Below, one piece after another: positions 30,703-38,355 of a stretch of 64,000 bases of DNA; position 1 is the stretch's first letter, and each line of letters starts with the position of its first letter. A program made the translations under genes and the position numbers. Under the pieces are notes generated by a model. That model worked only from the letters and a program-made list of their open reading frames with translations, ran no database searches and was not told where the DNA came from. Origin of the DNA: Pseudomonas hunanensis (GTDB taxonomy: Bacteria; Pseudomonadota; Gammaproteobacteria; Pseudomonadales; Pseudomonadaceae); the NCBI RefSeq assembly GCF_013393325.1, contig NZ_QJRC01000101.1, forward strand, positions 204,894-268,893. Reading direction: 5' to 3'.

Positions 30703-31770
30703 TCAATAACCGGCTTCGGCGTCAGCCACATCGTCGGCACTGGCATCAACGGCGGCAGCCTTGCCGGCTTCAGCGGCAGCACCGGCTTTCAACAGCTTTT
30801 CACGGATCTGCTTCTCGATCTCGGCACCAATAGCCGGGTTTTCTGCCAGATACTTGGCAGCGTTGGCTTTGCCTTGACCGATCTTGTTGCCCTGGTAGGC
30901 ATACCAGGCACCGGATTTCTCGACCAGGCCCTGAGACACACCCAGGTCAATGATCTCGCCGTTACGGTAGATACCTTTGCCGTAAAGAATCTGGAACTCG
31001 GCTTGACGGAACGGAGGCGATACCTTGTTCTTGACGATCTTGACGCGGGTTTCGCTACCGACCACTTCGTCGCCTTCCTTGACCGCGCCGGTACGACGGA
31101 TATCCAGACGCACCGAGGCGTAGAACTTCAGGGCGTTACCACCGGTGGTGGTTTCCGGGCTGCCGAACATCACGCCAATCTTCATACGGATCTGGTTGAT
31201 GAAGATGACCAGGCAGTTAGCGTTCTTGATGTTACCGGTGATCTTGCGCAGCGCCTGGGACATCAGGCGAGCCTGCAGGCCGACGTGCATGTCACCCATC
31301 TCGCCTTCGATCTCGGCCTTCGGCACCAACGCGGCCACGGAGTCGACGATGATCACGTCAACGGCGTTGGAGCGCACCAGCATGTCGGTGATTTCCAGGG
31401 CCTGTTCGCCGGTGTCCGGCTGCGAAACCAGCAGGTCGTCGACGTTGACGCCCAGCTTGCCGGCGTACTCAGGGTCGAGGGCGTGTTCGGCGTCGACGAA
31501 GGCGCAGGTGGCACCGTTTTTCTGAGCTTCGGCGATGACCGATAGGGTCAGCGTGGTCTTGCCCGACGATTCCGGGCCGTAGATCTCGACGATACGGCCT
31601 TTTGGCAGGCCGCCGATGCCAAGGGCGATGTCCAGGCCCAGCGAGCCGGTGGAGATGGCCGGAATGCCTTGACGCTCCTGGTCACCCATGCGCATGACCG
31701 CGCCTTTACCGAATTGACGTTCGATCTGACCCAGGGCCGCAGCCAAGGCGCGCTTCTTGTTGTCGTCCAT
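30703..31770 (-). CDS. recA: Recombinase RecA
   Basis: RecA forms the nucleoprotein filament for strand exchange and stimulates LexA self-cleavage. The 355-residue protein has the Walker A GPESSGKT (about 65-72), the Walker B-like VDVIIVDSVAAL, and the acidic C-terminus ADDVADAEAGY. The start is MDDNKKRALAAALGQIERQ (ATG 31768-31770) with GAGGAT before it; the upstream in-frame extension crosses the LexA box. recX follows. Confidence 0.99.
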   Translation of the reverse strand: MDDNKKRALAAALGQIERQFGKGAVMRMGDQERQGIPAISTGSLGLDIALGIGGLPKGRIVEIYGPESSGKTTLTLSVIAEAQKNGATCAFVDAEHALDPEYAGKLGVNVDDLLVSQPDTGEQALEITDMLVRSNAVDVIIVDSVAALVPKAEIEGEMGDMHVGLQARLMSQALRKITGNIKNANCLVIFINQIRMKIGVMFGSPETTTGGNALKFYASVRLDIRRTGAVKEGDEVVGSETRVKIVKNKVSPPFRQAEFQILYGKGIYRNGEIIDLGVSQGLVEKSGAWYAYQGNKIGQGKANAAKYLAENPAIGAEIEKQIREKLLKAGAAAEAGKAAAVDASADDVADAEAGY

Positions 31771-31813
31771 TGAAATCCTCACGTGTTCGACTTGGCCCTG
31801 ACGGCCGGAATAC

Positions 31814-31829
31814 CTGTATAAGTAGCCAG
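31814..31829. promoter_or_regulatory. LexA (SOS) box at recA
   Basis: CTGTATAAGTAGCCAG matches CTG-N10-CAG with CTGTATA in the left arm, 44 bp upstream of the recA ATG. Position and sequence fit LexA control of recA-recX. Confidence 0.75.
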
Positions 31830-31873
31830 TATTATTCCACAGGCCGGCGCCCGCGCAAACCCCTGTCGTCGAT

Positions 31874-32356
31874 TTACTCGGCACCAAGCTGTAACAAGCC
31901 GTCTAACGCGGCGATCACCGTCTGTCGGCGCACCGCTTCGCGGTCACCGTCAAACTGGCGGCGCTCGCTGAACACCCGGTTGCCATCGCCCCAGGCCAGC
32001 CACACGGTACCTACCGGTTTGGCTGGCGAGCCGCCGTCAGGCCCGGCCACCCCGCTCACCGCCACGGCAAAGCGCGCCCCGCTGGCAACCTGGGCCCCGC
32101 GGACCATGGCTTCGACGACTTCCTGGCTGACCGCGCCTACCTGGCCGAAGAACACCTCGGGCACACTCAACAGACGGGTTTTCTGGGCGTTGGAGTAGGT
32201 CACGTAGCCAACCTCGAACCAGGCCGAGCTGCCAGGTACGCGGGTAATGGCTTCGGCAATGCCACCGCCAGTGCAGGATTCGGCGGTGGTCACCTGCGCA
32301 TTGAAACGGCGCAGGTGTTCACCCAGGCGGGTAGCAAGCGTGGTGATCGGGTCCAT
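31874..32356 (-). CDS. pncC: Nicotinamide-nucleotide amidohydrolase (CinA C-terminal type)
   Basis: PncC deamidates NMN to nicotinic acid mononucleotide in NAD recycling. The 160-residue protein is the stand-alone CinA C-terminal domain with TTAESCTGGGIAEAITRVPGSSAWF (active-site Ser/Thr loop) and AVAVSGVAGPDGGSPAKPVGTVWLAWG. It is upstream of recA on the same strand, the same pairing as in E. coli (ygaD-recA). Confidence 0.93.
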   Translation of the reverse strand: MDPITTLATRLGEHLRRFNAQVTTAESCTGGGIAEAITRVPGSSAWFEVGYVTYSNAQKTRLLSVPEVFFGQVGAVSQEVVEAMVRGAQVASGARFAVAVSGVAGPDGGSPAKPVGTVWLAWGDGNRVFSERRQFDGDREAVRRQTVIAALDGLLQLGAE

Positions 32357-32420
32357 GTCGGGGCTCCTTGTAAACGGCCCTCTACCCTATCACCCCGCGT
32401 CGGGCCCTGGCTCAGGAAAC

Positions 32421-33479
32421 CTACAGGCTGTCCCGGGCAATTTCGCTGAACGCACGCTCGTCGCGCCGACCGAGGCGCGGCAGCCCTTCAGGCCACTCCT
32501 CGCGCCAGTCGAAGCCGTCCAGCTTGCGCATGTCTTCGATTGCCGAACGCCACCAGATCACTTTGCACGCGCGCTGGTAGTCATCATTACTCATCACGCT
32601 GCCGTACAGCAGCTTGCGGCCGATGCCCCGCAGCTCGCGCGGCACCCGCTTCAGGCTCCACTTCACCGACAACCGCGCCAGCCACGAAGGCACAGGACGA
32701 TACGCCGGCACCTTGAGGGCCAGGCTTGGCATCTGCGGATGGAAGCCCTCGCCGTGCTTGGCGAAGAAGATTTCCAGGATGGCATGCACGTACTGTTTCA
32801 TCGCGAAGTAGTGGCTGATCACCCCACGCGCTTCGTTGACCTGCGCCCCGTGCAATTCGAAGGAAAAGGCGATCTGTTCGATGGTGTGCAGGTCACCGGT
32901 GTAGGGCGTCCAGGCATCGATGCGTGGGATGGCGCGCTCGGCAATGCCGACATTGCAGCGGGTGAAACCCATGACGCCGCTGTTGCAGAGCCGCAAATCA
33001 TCGGCCGGCGCATTTCCAGCCTCGGCCAGCCCGGCGCTGAAGCGAAGGTAGTCACTGCTGCGCGACGCCTCGGCCCAGCTCGTCTCCACTTCATCGACCA
33101 GGAACTGGCCGGCATCGACCTGGCTGAACAGCTTCAACGGCGATTGCAGGAACACCGTATCGGTATCGATGAACACGGTCTTGTCCGCCCACTGCCCGGC
33201 CTGGGCAATGGCGCAGGCCTTGCGCCGGTGGGTGTAGCCGCCGTCGCCGGTCCAGGCCTGCAAGGTCTGCTCGTCCAGCGTGATCACTTCCACCGGCCAG
33301 CCAGCAAAAGCCTGTGGCTGATCGGTAAGTACACGGATCACTGGCAGCTCAGCCGGTTTGCAACGCGCCATGGCGGTGAGGATGCTGAGTTTGGCCTCCA
33401 GCTGATAGATCCGGCGCTCGCCATAAAGGAGGTAGATCAGCTGTTGCTTTACATAGGGGACTGGGCTGGACACATTCAT
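32421..33479 (-). CDS. Putative GT-A-fold glycosyltransferase-like protein
   Basis: The 352-residue protein has no signal peptide. It shows a GT-A-like core: YLLYGERRIYQLEAKLSILTAMARCKPAELPVIRVLTD, a DxD metal motif in KTVFIDTDTVFL (Asp about 105 and 107), and CNSGVMGF, a segment like those that bind the sugar nucleotide or acceptor in GT8-type enzymes. The C-terminal 100 residues are unique. The ATG 33477-33479 is chosen; upstream extension is unconserved. Neighbours are pncC and mutS, neither a carbohydrate gene. The donor and acceptor are unknown. Confidence 0.7.
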   Translation of the reverse strand: MNVSSPVPYVKQQLIYLLYGERRIYQLEAKLSILTAMARCKPAELPVIRVLTDQPQAFAGWPVEVITLDEQTLQAWTGDGGYTHRRKACAIAQAGQWADKTVFIDTDTVFLQSPLKLFSQVDAGQFLVDEVETSWAEASRSSDYLRFSAGLAEAGNAPADDLRLCNSGVMGFTRCNVGIAERAIPRIDAWTPYTGDLHTIEQIAFSFELHGAQVNEARGVISHYFAMKQYVHAILEIFFAKHGEGFHPQMPSLALKVPAYRPVPSWLARLSVKWSLKRVPRELRGIGRKLLYGSVMSNDDYQRACKVIWWRSAIEDMRKLDGFDWREEWPEGLPRLGRRDERAFSEIARDSL

Positions 33480-33665
33480 CGTACGGGTCACGGCTAGAGG
33501 CGTTTGTCGAGGGCCGCGCATTCTAGAGGTTAACGCCGCACGGCTCCACCTTTGCCGCCAGGCTGCGCGAACATGCCCCAATGCCTGCGCCTGCATCTCG
33601 CTGAAAAAGCCTGTACCATTGCCGGTTTACCCTTGCCAACCAGATCACCCGCTGTAAGGCCCTGA

Positions 33666-36239
33666 ATGTCAGATCTTTCCGCACACACACCGATGATGCA
33701 GCAGTACTGGAAGCTGAAAAACCAGCACCCAGACCAGCTGATGTTCTACCGCATGGGCGACTTCTACGAAATCTTCTACGAAGATGCGAAAAAAGCCGCG
33801 AAACTGCTGGATATCACCTTGACCGCCCGCGGTCAGTCGGCCGGCCAGTCCATTCCCATGTGCGGGATCCCGTTCCATTCGCTCGAAGGCTACCTGGCCA
33901 AGCTGGTCAAGCTGGGCGAATCGGTGGTGATCTGTGAGCAGATTGGCGACCCAGCCACCAGCAAGGGCCCGGTGGAGCGCCAGGTGGTGCGCATCATCAC
34001 CCCTGGCACGGTCAGTGACGAGGCCCTGCTCGACGAGCGCCGCGACAACCTGATTGCCGCGCTGCTCGGCGACGAGCGCCTGTTCGGCCTGGCCGTACTG
34101 GACATCACCAGCGGCAACTTCAGCGTGCAGGAGATCAAGGGCTGGGAAAACCTGCTGGCCGAGCTCGAGCGGCTGAACCCGGTCGAGCTGTTGATCCCGG
34201 ACGACTGGCCGCGCGATTTGCCTGCGGAGAAACGCCCTGGCGCCCGCCGCCGCGCACCGTGGGACTTCGACCGCGACTCGGCGCGCAAGGCCCTGTGCCA
34301 GCAATTCGCGACCAAAGACCTCAAAGGCTTCGGCTGCGACAAGCTGACCCTGGCCATCGGTGCCGCCGGCTGCCTGCTGACCTACGCCAAGGAAACCCAG
34401 CGCACCGCCCTGCCCCACCTGCGCAGCCTGCGCCACGAGCGCCTGGACGACACGGTCATCCTCGATGGCGCCAGCCGCCGCAACCTGGAGCTGGACATCA
34501 ACCTGGCCGGTGGGCGCGACAACACCCTTCAGTCGGTGATCGACCGCTGCCAGACCGCCATGGCCAGCCGCCTGCTGAGCCGCTGGCTGAACCGCCCGCT
34601 GCGCGACCTCAAGGTACTGCAGGCACGCCAGGATTCGATCCGCTGCCTGCTCGACAGCTATCGCTTCGAGAAGCTGCAGCCGCAGTTGAAGGAAATTGGC
34701 GATATCGAGCGGATCCTCGCTCGCATCGGCCTGCGCAATGCCCGCCCGCGCGACCTGGCGCGCCTGCGTGATGCCTTGGGCGCATTGCCCGAGCTGCAGA
34801 ACGCCATGACCGAGCTCGAGGCACCGCACCTTGCGCGCCTGGCAGCCATCACCGGCACCTACCCGGAACTGGCCAGCCTGCTGGAGCGGGCGATCATCGA
34901 CAACCCGCCGGCGGTGATCCGCGACGGCGGCGTGCTCAAGGCCGGCTATGACAATGAGCTGGACGACCTGCTGGCGATCAGCGAAAACGCCGGCCAGTTC
35001 CTGATCGACCTGGAAGCCCGGGAAAAGGCTCGCACAGGCCTTGCCAACCTCAAGGTCGGCTACAACCGCGTGCACGGCTACTTCATCGAGCTGCCGACCA
35101 AGCAGGCCGAGCAGGCCCCAGGCGACTACATTCGCCGGCAGACGCTCAAGGGCGCCGAGCGCTTCATCACCCCGGAGCTGAAGGCATTCGAGGACAAGGC
35201 ACTGTCGGCCAAGAGCCGCGCCCTGGCCCGCGAAAAAATGCTGTACGACGCCCTGCTGGAAACCCTCATCAGCCACCTGGCGCCGCTGCAGGACAGCGCC
35301 GCTGCCCTGGCCGAACTGGATGTACTCAGCAACCTGGCCGAACGTGCACTGAACCTTGACCTGAACTGCCCGCGCTTCGTCGACGAGCCGTGCCTGCGCA
35401 TCGAGCAAGGCCGCCACCCGGTGGTGGAGCAGGTATTGACCACGCCGTTCGTGGCCAACGACCTGGGCCTGGACAACAGCACACGCATGCTGATCATCAC
35501 TGGCCCGAACATGGGCGGTAAGTCCACCTACATGCGCCAGACCGCCTTGATCGTGCTGCTGGCACACATCGGCAGCTTCGTGCCAGCGGCCAGCTGCGAG
35601 CTGTCGCTGGTCGACCGCATCTTCACCCGCATCGGTTCCAGCGATGACCTGGCCGGCGGGCGCTCGACGTTCATGGTCGAGATGAGCGAAACCGCCAACA
35701 TTCTGCATAACGCCACCGACCGCAGCCTGGTGCTGATGGACGAAGTCGGCCGCGGCACCAGCACCTTCGACGGCTTGTCGCTGGCCTGGGCCGCCGCCGA
35801 GCGCCTGGCCCAGCTGCGTGCCTACACGCTGTTTGCCACGCACTACTTCGAACTGACCGTGCTGCCGGAGAGCGAGCCGCTGGTGGCCAACGTGCACCTG
35901 AACGCCACCGAGCACAACGAACGCATCGTTTTCCTGCACCACGTGCTGCCTGGCCCTGCCAGCCAGAGTTACGGCCTGGCCGTGGCGCAACTGGCCGGCG
36001 TACCGACAGTGGTCATCCAGCGTGCCCGCGAACACCTGGGGCGCCTGGAAACCACCAGCCTGCCGCACGAGCAGCCCCCGGCCGCAAAAGCCAAGGATGC
36101 GCCGCAGGTACCGCACCAAAGCGACCTGTTCGCCAGCCTGCCACACCCGGCCATCGAGAAGCTGGGCAAGCTGCAGCTGGACGACATGACCCCGCGTCAA
36201 GCTATCGAAATGCTATATCAACTAAAGAACCTGTTATAA
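33666..36239 (+). CDS. mutS: DNA mismatch repair protein MutS
   Basis: MutS recognises mismatches and small loops. The 857-residue protein has the N-terminal mismatch-binding domain with the FYEIFYEDAKKAAKL (Phe-X-Glu) motif, the connector and lever domains, and the ATPase with Walker A GPNMGGKS (about 613-620), ERSLVLMDEVGRGTS Walker B region and ATHYFEL. The C-terminal helix-turn-helix/tetramer region is present. It has its own promoter region (33480-33665) and is followed by fdxA after 140 bp. Confidence 0.98.
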   Translation: MSDLSAHTPMMQQYWKLKNQHPDQLMFYRMGDFYEIFYEDAKKAAKLLDITLTARGQSAGQSIPMCGIPFHSLEGYLAKLVKLGESVVICEQIGDPATSKGPVERQVVRIITPGTVSDEALLDERRDNLIAALLGDERLFGLAVLDITSGNFSVQEIKGWENLLAELERLNPVELLIPDDWPRDLPAEKRPGARRRAPWDFDRDSARKALCQQFATKDLKGFGCDKLTLAIGAAGCLLTYAKETQRTALPHLRSLRHERLDDTVILDGASRRNLELDINLAGGRDNTLQSVIDRCQTAMASRLLSRWLNRPLRDLKVLQARQDSIRCLLDSYRFEKLQPQLKEIGDIERILARIGLRNARPRDLARLRDALGALPELQNAMTELEAPHLARLAAITGTYPELASLLERAIIDNPPAVIRDGGVLKAGYDNELDDLLAISENAGQFLIDLEAREKARTGLANLKVGYNRVHGYFIELPTKQAEQAPGDYIRRQTLKGAERFITPELKAFEDKALSAKSRALAREKMLYDALLETLISHLAPLQDSAAALAELDVLSNLAERALNLDLNCPRFVDEPCLRIEQGRHPVVEQVLTTPFVANDLGLDNSTRMLIITGPNMGGKSTYMRQTALIVLLAHIGSFVPAASCELSLVDRIFTRIGSSDDLAGGRSTFMVEMSETANILHNATDRSLVLMDEVGRGTSTFDGLSLAWAAAERLAQLRAYTLFATHYFELTVLPESEPLVANVHLNATEHNERIVFLHHVLPGPASQSYGLAVAQLAGVPTVVIQRAREHLGRLETTSLPHEQPPAAKAKDAPQVPHQSDLFASLPHPAIEKLGKLQLDDMTPRQAIEMLYQLKNLL

Positions 36240-36269
36240 CGGCGCCCACTACAAGCTGATAGAATCCGC

Positions 36270-36352
36270 CGCGGTTTGCTGGTGCTGCAGGTTATTAGCC
36301 TGGCCTGCAGCCACATACCTGTAAACCGCGCGGCCCTGAGAGGAAGGGCCGC
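36270..36352 (+). promoter_or_regulatory. Structured leader/intergenic region before fdxA
   Basis: Three perfect 8-bp stems can form: outer CGCGGTTT (36270-36277) with AAACCGCG (36323-36330), inner GCTGCAGG (36284-36291) with CCTGCAGC (36304-36311), and GCGGCCCT (36330-36337) with AGGGCCGC (36345-36352). The last has GGA in its loop, and the Shine-Dalgarno GAGGAGAG follows. There is no T run. Confidence 0.55.
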
Positions 36353-36379
36353 CGCCGTCGCCTGAGGAGAGAATTAGAA

Positions 36380-36703
36380 ATGACCTTCGTCGTCACCGAC
36401 AACTGCATCAAATGCAAATACACCGACTGCGTGGAAGTCTGTCCGGTGGACTGCTTCTACGAAGGCCCGAACTTCCTGGTCATCCACCCGGACGAGTGCA
36501 TCGACTGCGCCCTGTGCGAACCGGAGTGCCCAGCGCAAGCCATCTTCTCGGAAGACGAAATCCCTGCAGGGATGGAGAACTTCATCGAGCTGAACGCCGA
36601 ACTGGCGGAAGTCTGGCCGAACATCACCGAGCGTAAGGATGCCTTGCCTGACGCCGAAGAGTGGGATGGCAAGACTGGCAAGATTGCCGACCTGGAGCGC
36701 TGA
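36380..36703 (+). CDS. fdxA: 7Fe-8S-type ferredoxin FdxA
   Basis: The 107-residue ferredoxin resembles Azotobacter FdI. Cysteines at about 9, 12, 17, 21 and 25 (CIKCKYTDCVEVCPVDC) and 40, 43, 46 and 50 (CIDCALCEPEC-P) provide the [3Fe-4S] and [4Fe-4S] ligands. The long acidic C-terminal extension beyond the clusters is typical. It is an electron carrier in the cytoplasm and a plausible partner of Fpr. A GAGGAGAG ribosome-binding site precedes it. Confidence 0.97.
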   Translation: MTFVVTDNCIKCKYTDCVEVCPVDCFYEGPNFLVIHPDECIDCALCEPECPAQAIFSEDEIPAGMENFIELNAELAEVWPNITERKDALPDAEEWDGKTGKIADLER

Positions 36704-36718
36704 TAACGCCCAGATGCG

Positions 36719-36743
36719 AAAAAGGCCCCTCGGGGCCTTTTTT
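36719..36743 (+). terminator. Intrinsic terminator of fdxA
   Basis: AAAAAGGCCCC-T-CGGGGCCTTTTTT: a strong stem with A and T runs, 15 bp after the fdxA stop. Confidence 0.9.
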
Positions 36744-36756
36744 GTTTTCTGCGGGC

Positions 36757-36784
36757 AAAAAAAAAGGGGCGGTTTGACCCGCCC
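36757..36784 (-). terminator. Intrinsic terminator of RsmZ
   Basis: On the minus strand GGGCGG-GTCAAA-CCGCCC is followed by a run of at least nine T, the usual end of Rsm RNAs. Confidence 0.88.
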
Positions 36785-36891
36785 ACATTTTTTCCGTAGT
36801 CCCTGCTTGTCCCAAACATCATCCTGATGAAATCGCTTCTTGCGACGTCCTTGGCCTTCGTCCTGAAAGCCTGTGCATGTCCCTGTGCACA
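36757..36891 (-). ncRNA. rsmZ: Small regulatory RNA RsmZ
   Basis: About 135 nt on the minus strand between fdxA and rpoS, the known rsmZ position in pseudomonads. The transcript would carry seven GGA motifs (CAGGGAC, CAGGAC, AAGGAC, CAGGAT, TGGGAC, AGGGAC, ACGGAA). Several sit in hairpin loops: TGTGCA-CAGGGACA-TGCACA, GGCTTTC-AGGAC-GAAGGCC and CATC-AGGAT-GATG. These sequester RsmA/RsmE-type repressors. A promoter, a GacA box upstream and an intrinsic terminator complete it. No protein frame here is credible. Size and position are predicted from sequence. Confidence 0.9.
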
Positions 36892-36897
36892 GTTCGA

Positions 36898-36925
36898 ATA
36901 CTAGCGGGTTGAGCCGGACGGGCAA
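36898..36925 (-). promoter_or_regulatory. Predicted rsmZ promoter
   Basis: On the minus strand, -35 TTGCCC (36920-36925) and -10 TAGTAT (36898-36903) are separated by 16 bp. The transcription start would be near 36891. Confidence 0.65.
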
Positions 36926-37063
36926 GCGCGAACCCTCACAAGGTATTGCCGGGGACATATTCCCTCACAGCAAAATAAGCCATTGTTTTCAATGAGTTGG
37001 AAAAATACAGAGGCTGAAAACGACAATGATTTACTGAGACTTGCATAGATAGCTTACAAAACA

Positions 37064-37081
37064 AGTAAGAAAAGGCTTACA
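37064..37081. promoter_or_regulatory. GacA upstream activating box of rsmZ
   Basis: On the minus strand TGTAAG-CCTTTT-CTTACT matches the published TGTAAG-N6-CTTACA consensus with one mismatch. Its centre is about 181 bp before the predicted rsmZ start, the spacing known for rsmZ. Confidence 0.85.
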
Positions 37082-37193
37082 TGGAATGTTACTGGGGTAG
37101 CGCAATACACATTGGATATCTGTTATGCCCAGGTTTTGAGGCAGCGTTGCAGCCCTGCAATCTCGGATGGGGATAACTCTTTTAGCCACACAC

Positions 37194-37220
37194 AAAAACG
37201 CCCCGAGGTCATCGGGGCGC
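37194..37220 (-). terminator. Intrinsic terminator of rpoS
   Basis: CGCCCCGA-GGTCA-TCGGGGCG with a T run on the minus strand, 20 bp after the rpoS stop. Confidence 0.88.
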
Positions 37221-37239
37221 TTTGTGTTACGAGCCTTCG

Positions 37240-38247
37240 CTACTGGAACAACGACTCGCTGGACAAGCCGTTCTTCTCCAGGATCTCGCGCAAGCGCTTA
37301 AGCCCCTCTACCTGAATCTGCCGCACCCGCTCCCGGGTCAGGCCGATCTCCAGGCCAACATCTTCAAGGGTACTGCTCTCATGCCCGCGTAGGCCAAAGC
37401 GCCGCACCACCACTTCACGCTGCTTGTCGGTCAACTCACCCAGCCACTGATCGATGCTCTGCGACAGGTCATCATCCTGCAGCAGCTCGCACGGGTCGGT
37501 CGGGCGGTCGTCGGTCAAGGTGTCGAGCAGGGTCTTGTCCGAGTCCGGGCCAAGCGACACATCCACCGAAGACACCCGCTCGTTCAAGCCAAGCATGCGC
37601 TTGACCTCGGCGACCGGCTTCTCCAGCAACGTGGCGATTTCTTCTGGCGAGGGTTCGTGGTCGAGTTTCTGGGTCAGCTCGCGTGCAGCGCGCAGGTAGA
37701 CGTTCAGTTCCTTGACCACATGGATCGGTAGGCGGATGGTGCGGGTCTGGTTCATGATCGCCCGTTCGATGGTCTGGCGAATCCACCAGGTCGCATAGGT
37801 CGAGAACCGGAAACCACGCTCTGGGTCGAACTTCTCGACCGCACGGATCAGCCCCAGGTTGCCCTCCTCGATCAGGTCGAGCAGCGACAGGCCACGGTTC
37901 ACGTAACGACGGGCAATTTTTACAACCAGGCGCAGGTTGCTTTCGATCATGCGCTTGCGGCCGGCAGGATCGCCCTTTTGCGACAAGCGCGCAAAGTGCA
38001 CTTCTTCTTCCGGCGACAGCAGCGGCGAGAAACCAATCTCGTTGAGATACAGCTGGGTGGCATCGAGCGCCCGGCTGTAATCGATGTACTTGTGTTGCTT
38101 GAGCGAAGAGCCCGACTTGGCCCTCGTCCGAACCGAAGATACAGCAGGTTCGTCTGACACCACATCCGTTTCCAAAACGATACCCGTCTCCATCAGGAGG
38201 ACGTCATCGTCGATGTCAAACTCCGGCACTTCTTTACTGAGAGCCAT
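37240..38247 (-). CDS. rpoS: RNA polymerase sigma factor RpoS
   Basis: RpoS (sigma-38) directs stationary-phase and stress transcription. The 335-residue protein has the region 1.2 motif QLYLNEIGFSPLLSPEEEVHFARL, region 2 with RFSTYATWWIRQTIERAIMNQTRTIRLPIHV, region 3 and region 4 with VVRRFGLRGHESSTLEDVGLEIGLTRERVRQIQVEGLKRLREIL. AAGGA precedes the ATG. nlpD is upstream, and a PsrA-type box inside nlpD fits known rpoS control in P. putida. Confidence 0.98.
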   Translation of the reverse strand: MALSKEVPEFDIDDDVLLMETGIVLETDVVSDEPAVSSVRTRAKSGSSLKQHKYIDYSRALDATQLYLNEIGFSPLLSPEEEVHFARLSQKGDPAGRKRMIESNLRLVVKIARRYVNRGLSLLDLIEEGNLGLIRAVEKFDPERGFRFSTYATWWIRQTIERAIMNQTRTIRLPIHVVKELNVYLRAARELTQKLDHEPSPEEIATLLEKPVAEVKRMLGLNERVSSVDVSLGPDSDKTLLDTLTDDRPTDPCELLQDDDLSQSIDQWLGELTDKQREVVVRRFGLRGHESSTLEDVGLEIGLTRERVRQIQVEGLKRLREILEKNGLSSESLFQ

Positions 38248-38355
38248 TGTTATAGTCCTTTGCTGAGTTCGAACTCAGACTCGAGCGGCACCTTTATCCC
38301 TGGCAGCGCTTGAGCCTGTCCCCTCTACATCACAGGAACAGGCCGGGTACAACGA

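Noticed and set aside
33669..36200. 843-codon open frame antisense to mutS
   Set aside because: Mirror of a GC-rich coding gene; its residue pattern (Gln, Val, Ala, His rich) is typical of shadow frames and mutS is unmistakable on the other strand.
36374..36958. 194-codon minus-strand frame across fdxA and rsmZ
   Set aside because: Runs through the terminators and the RNA gene; no coding signals and no similarity.
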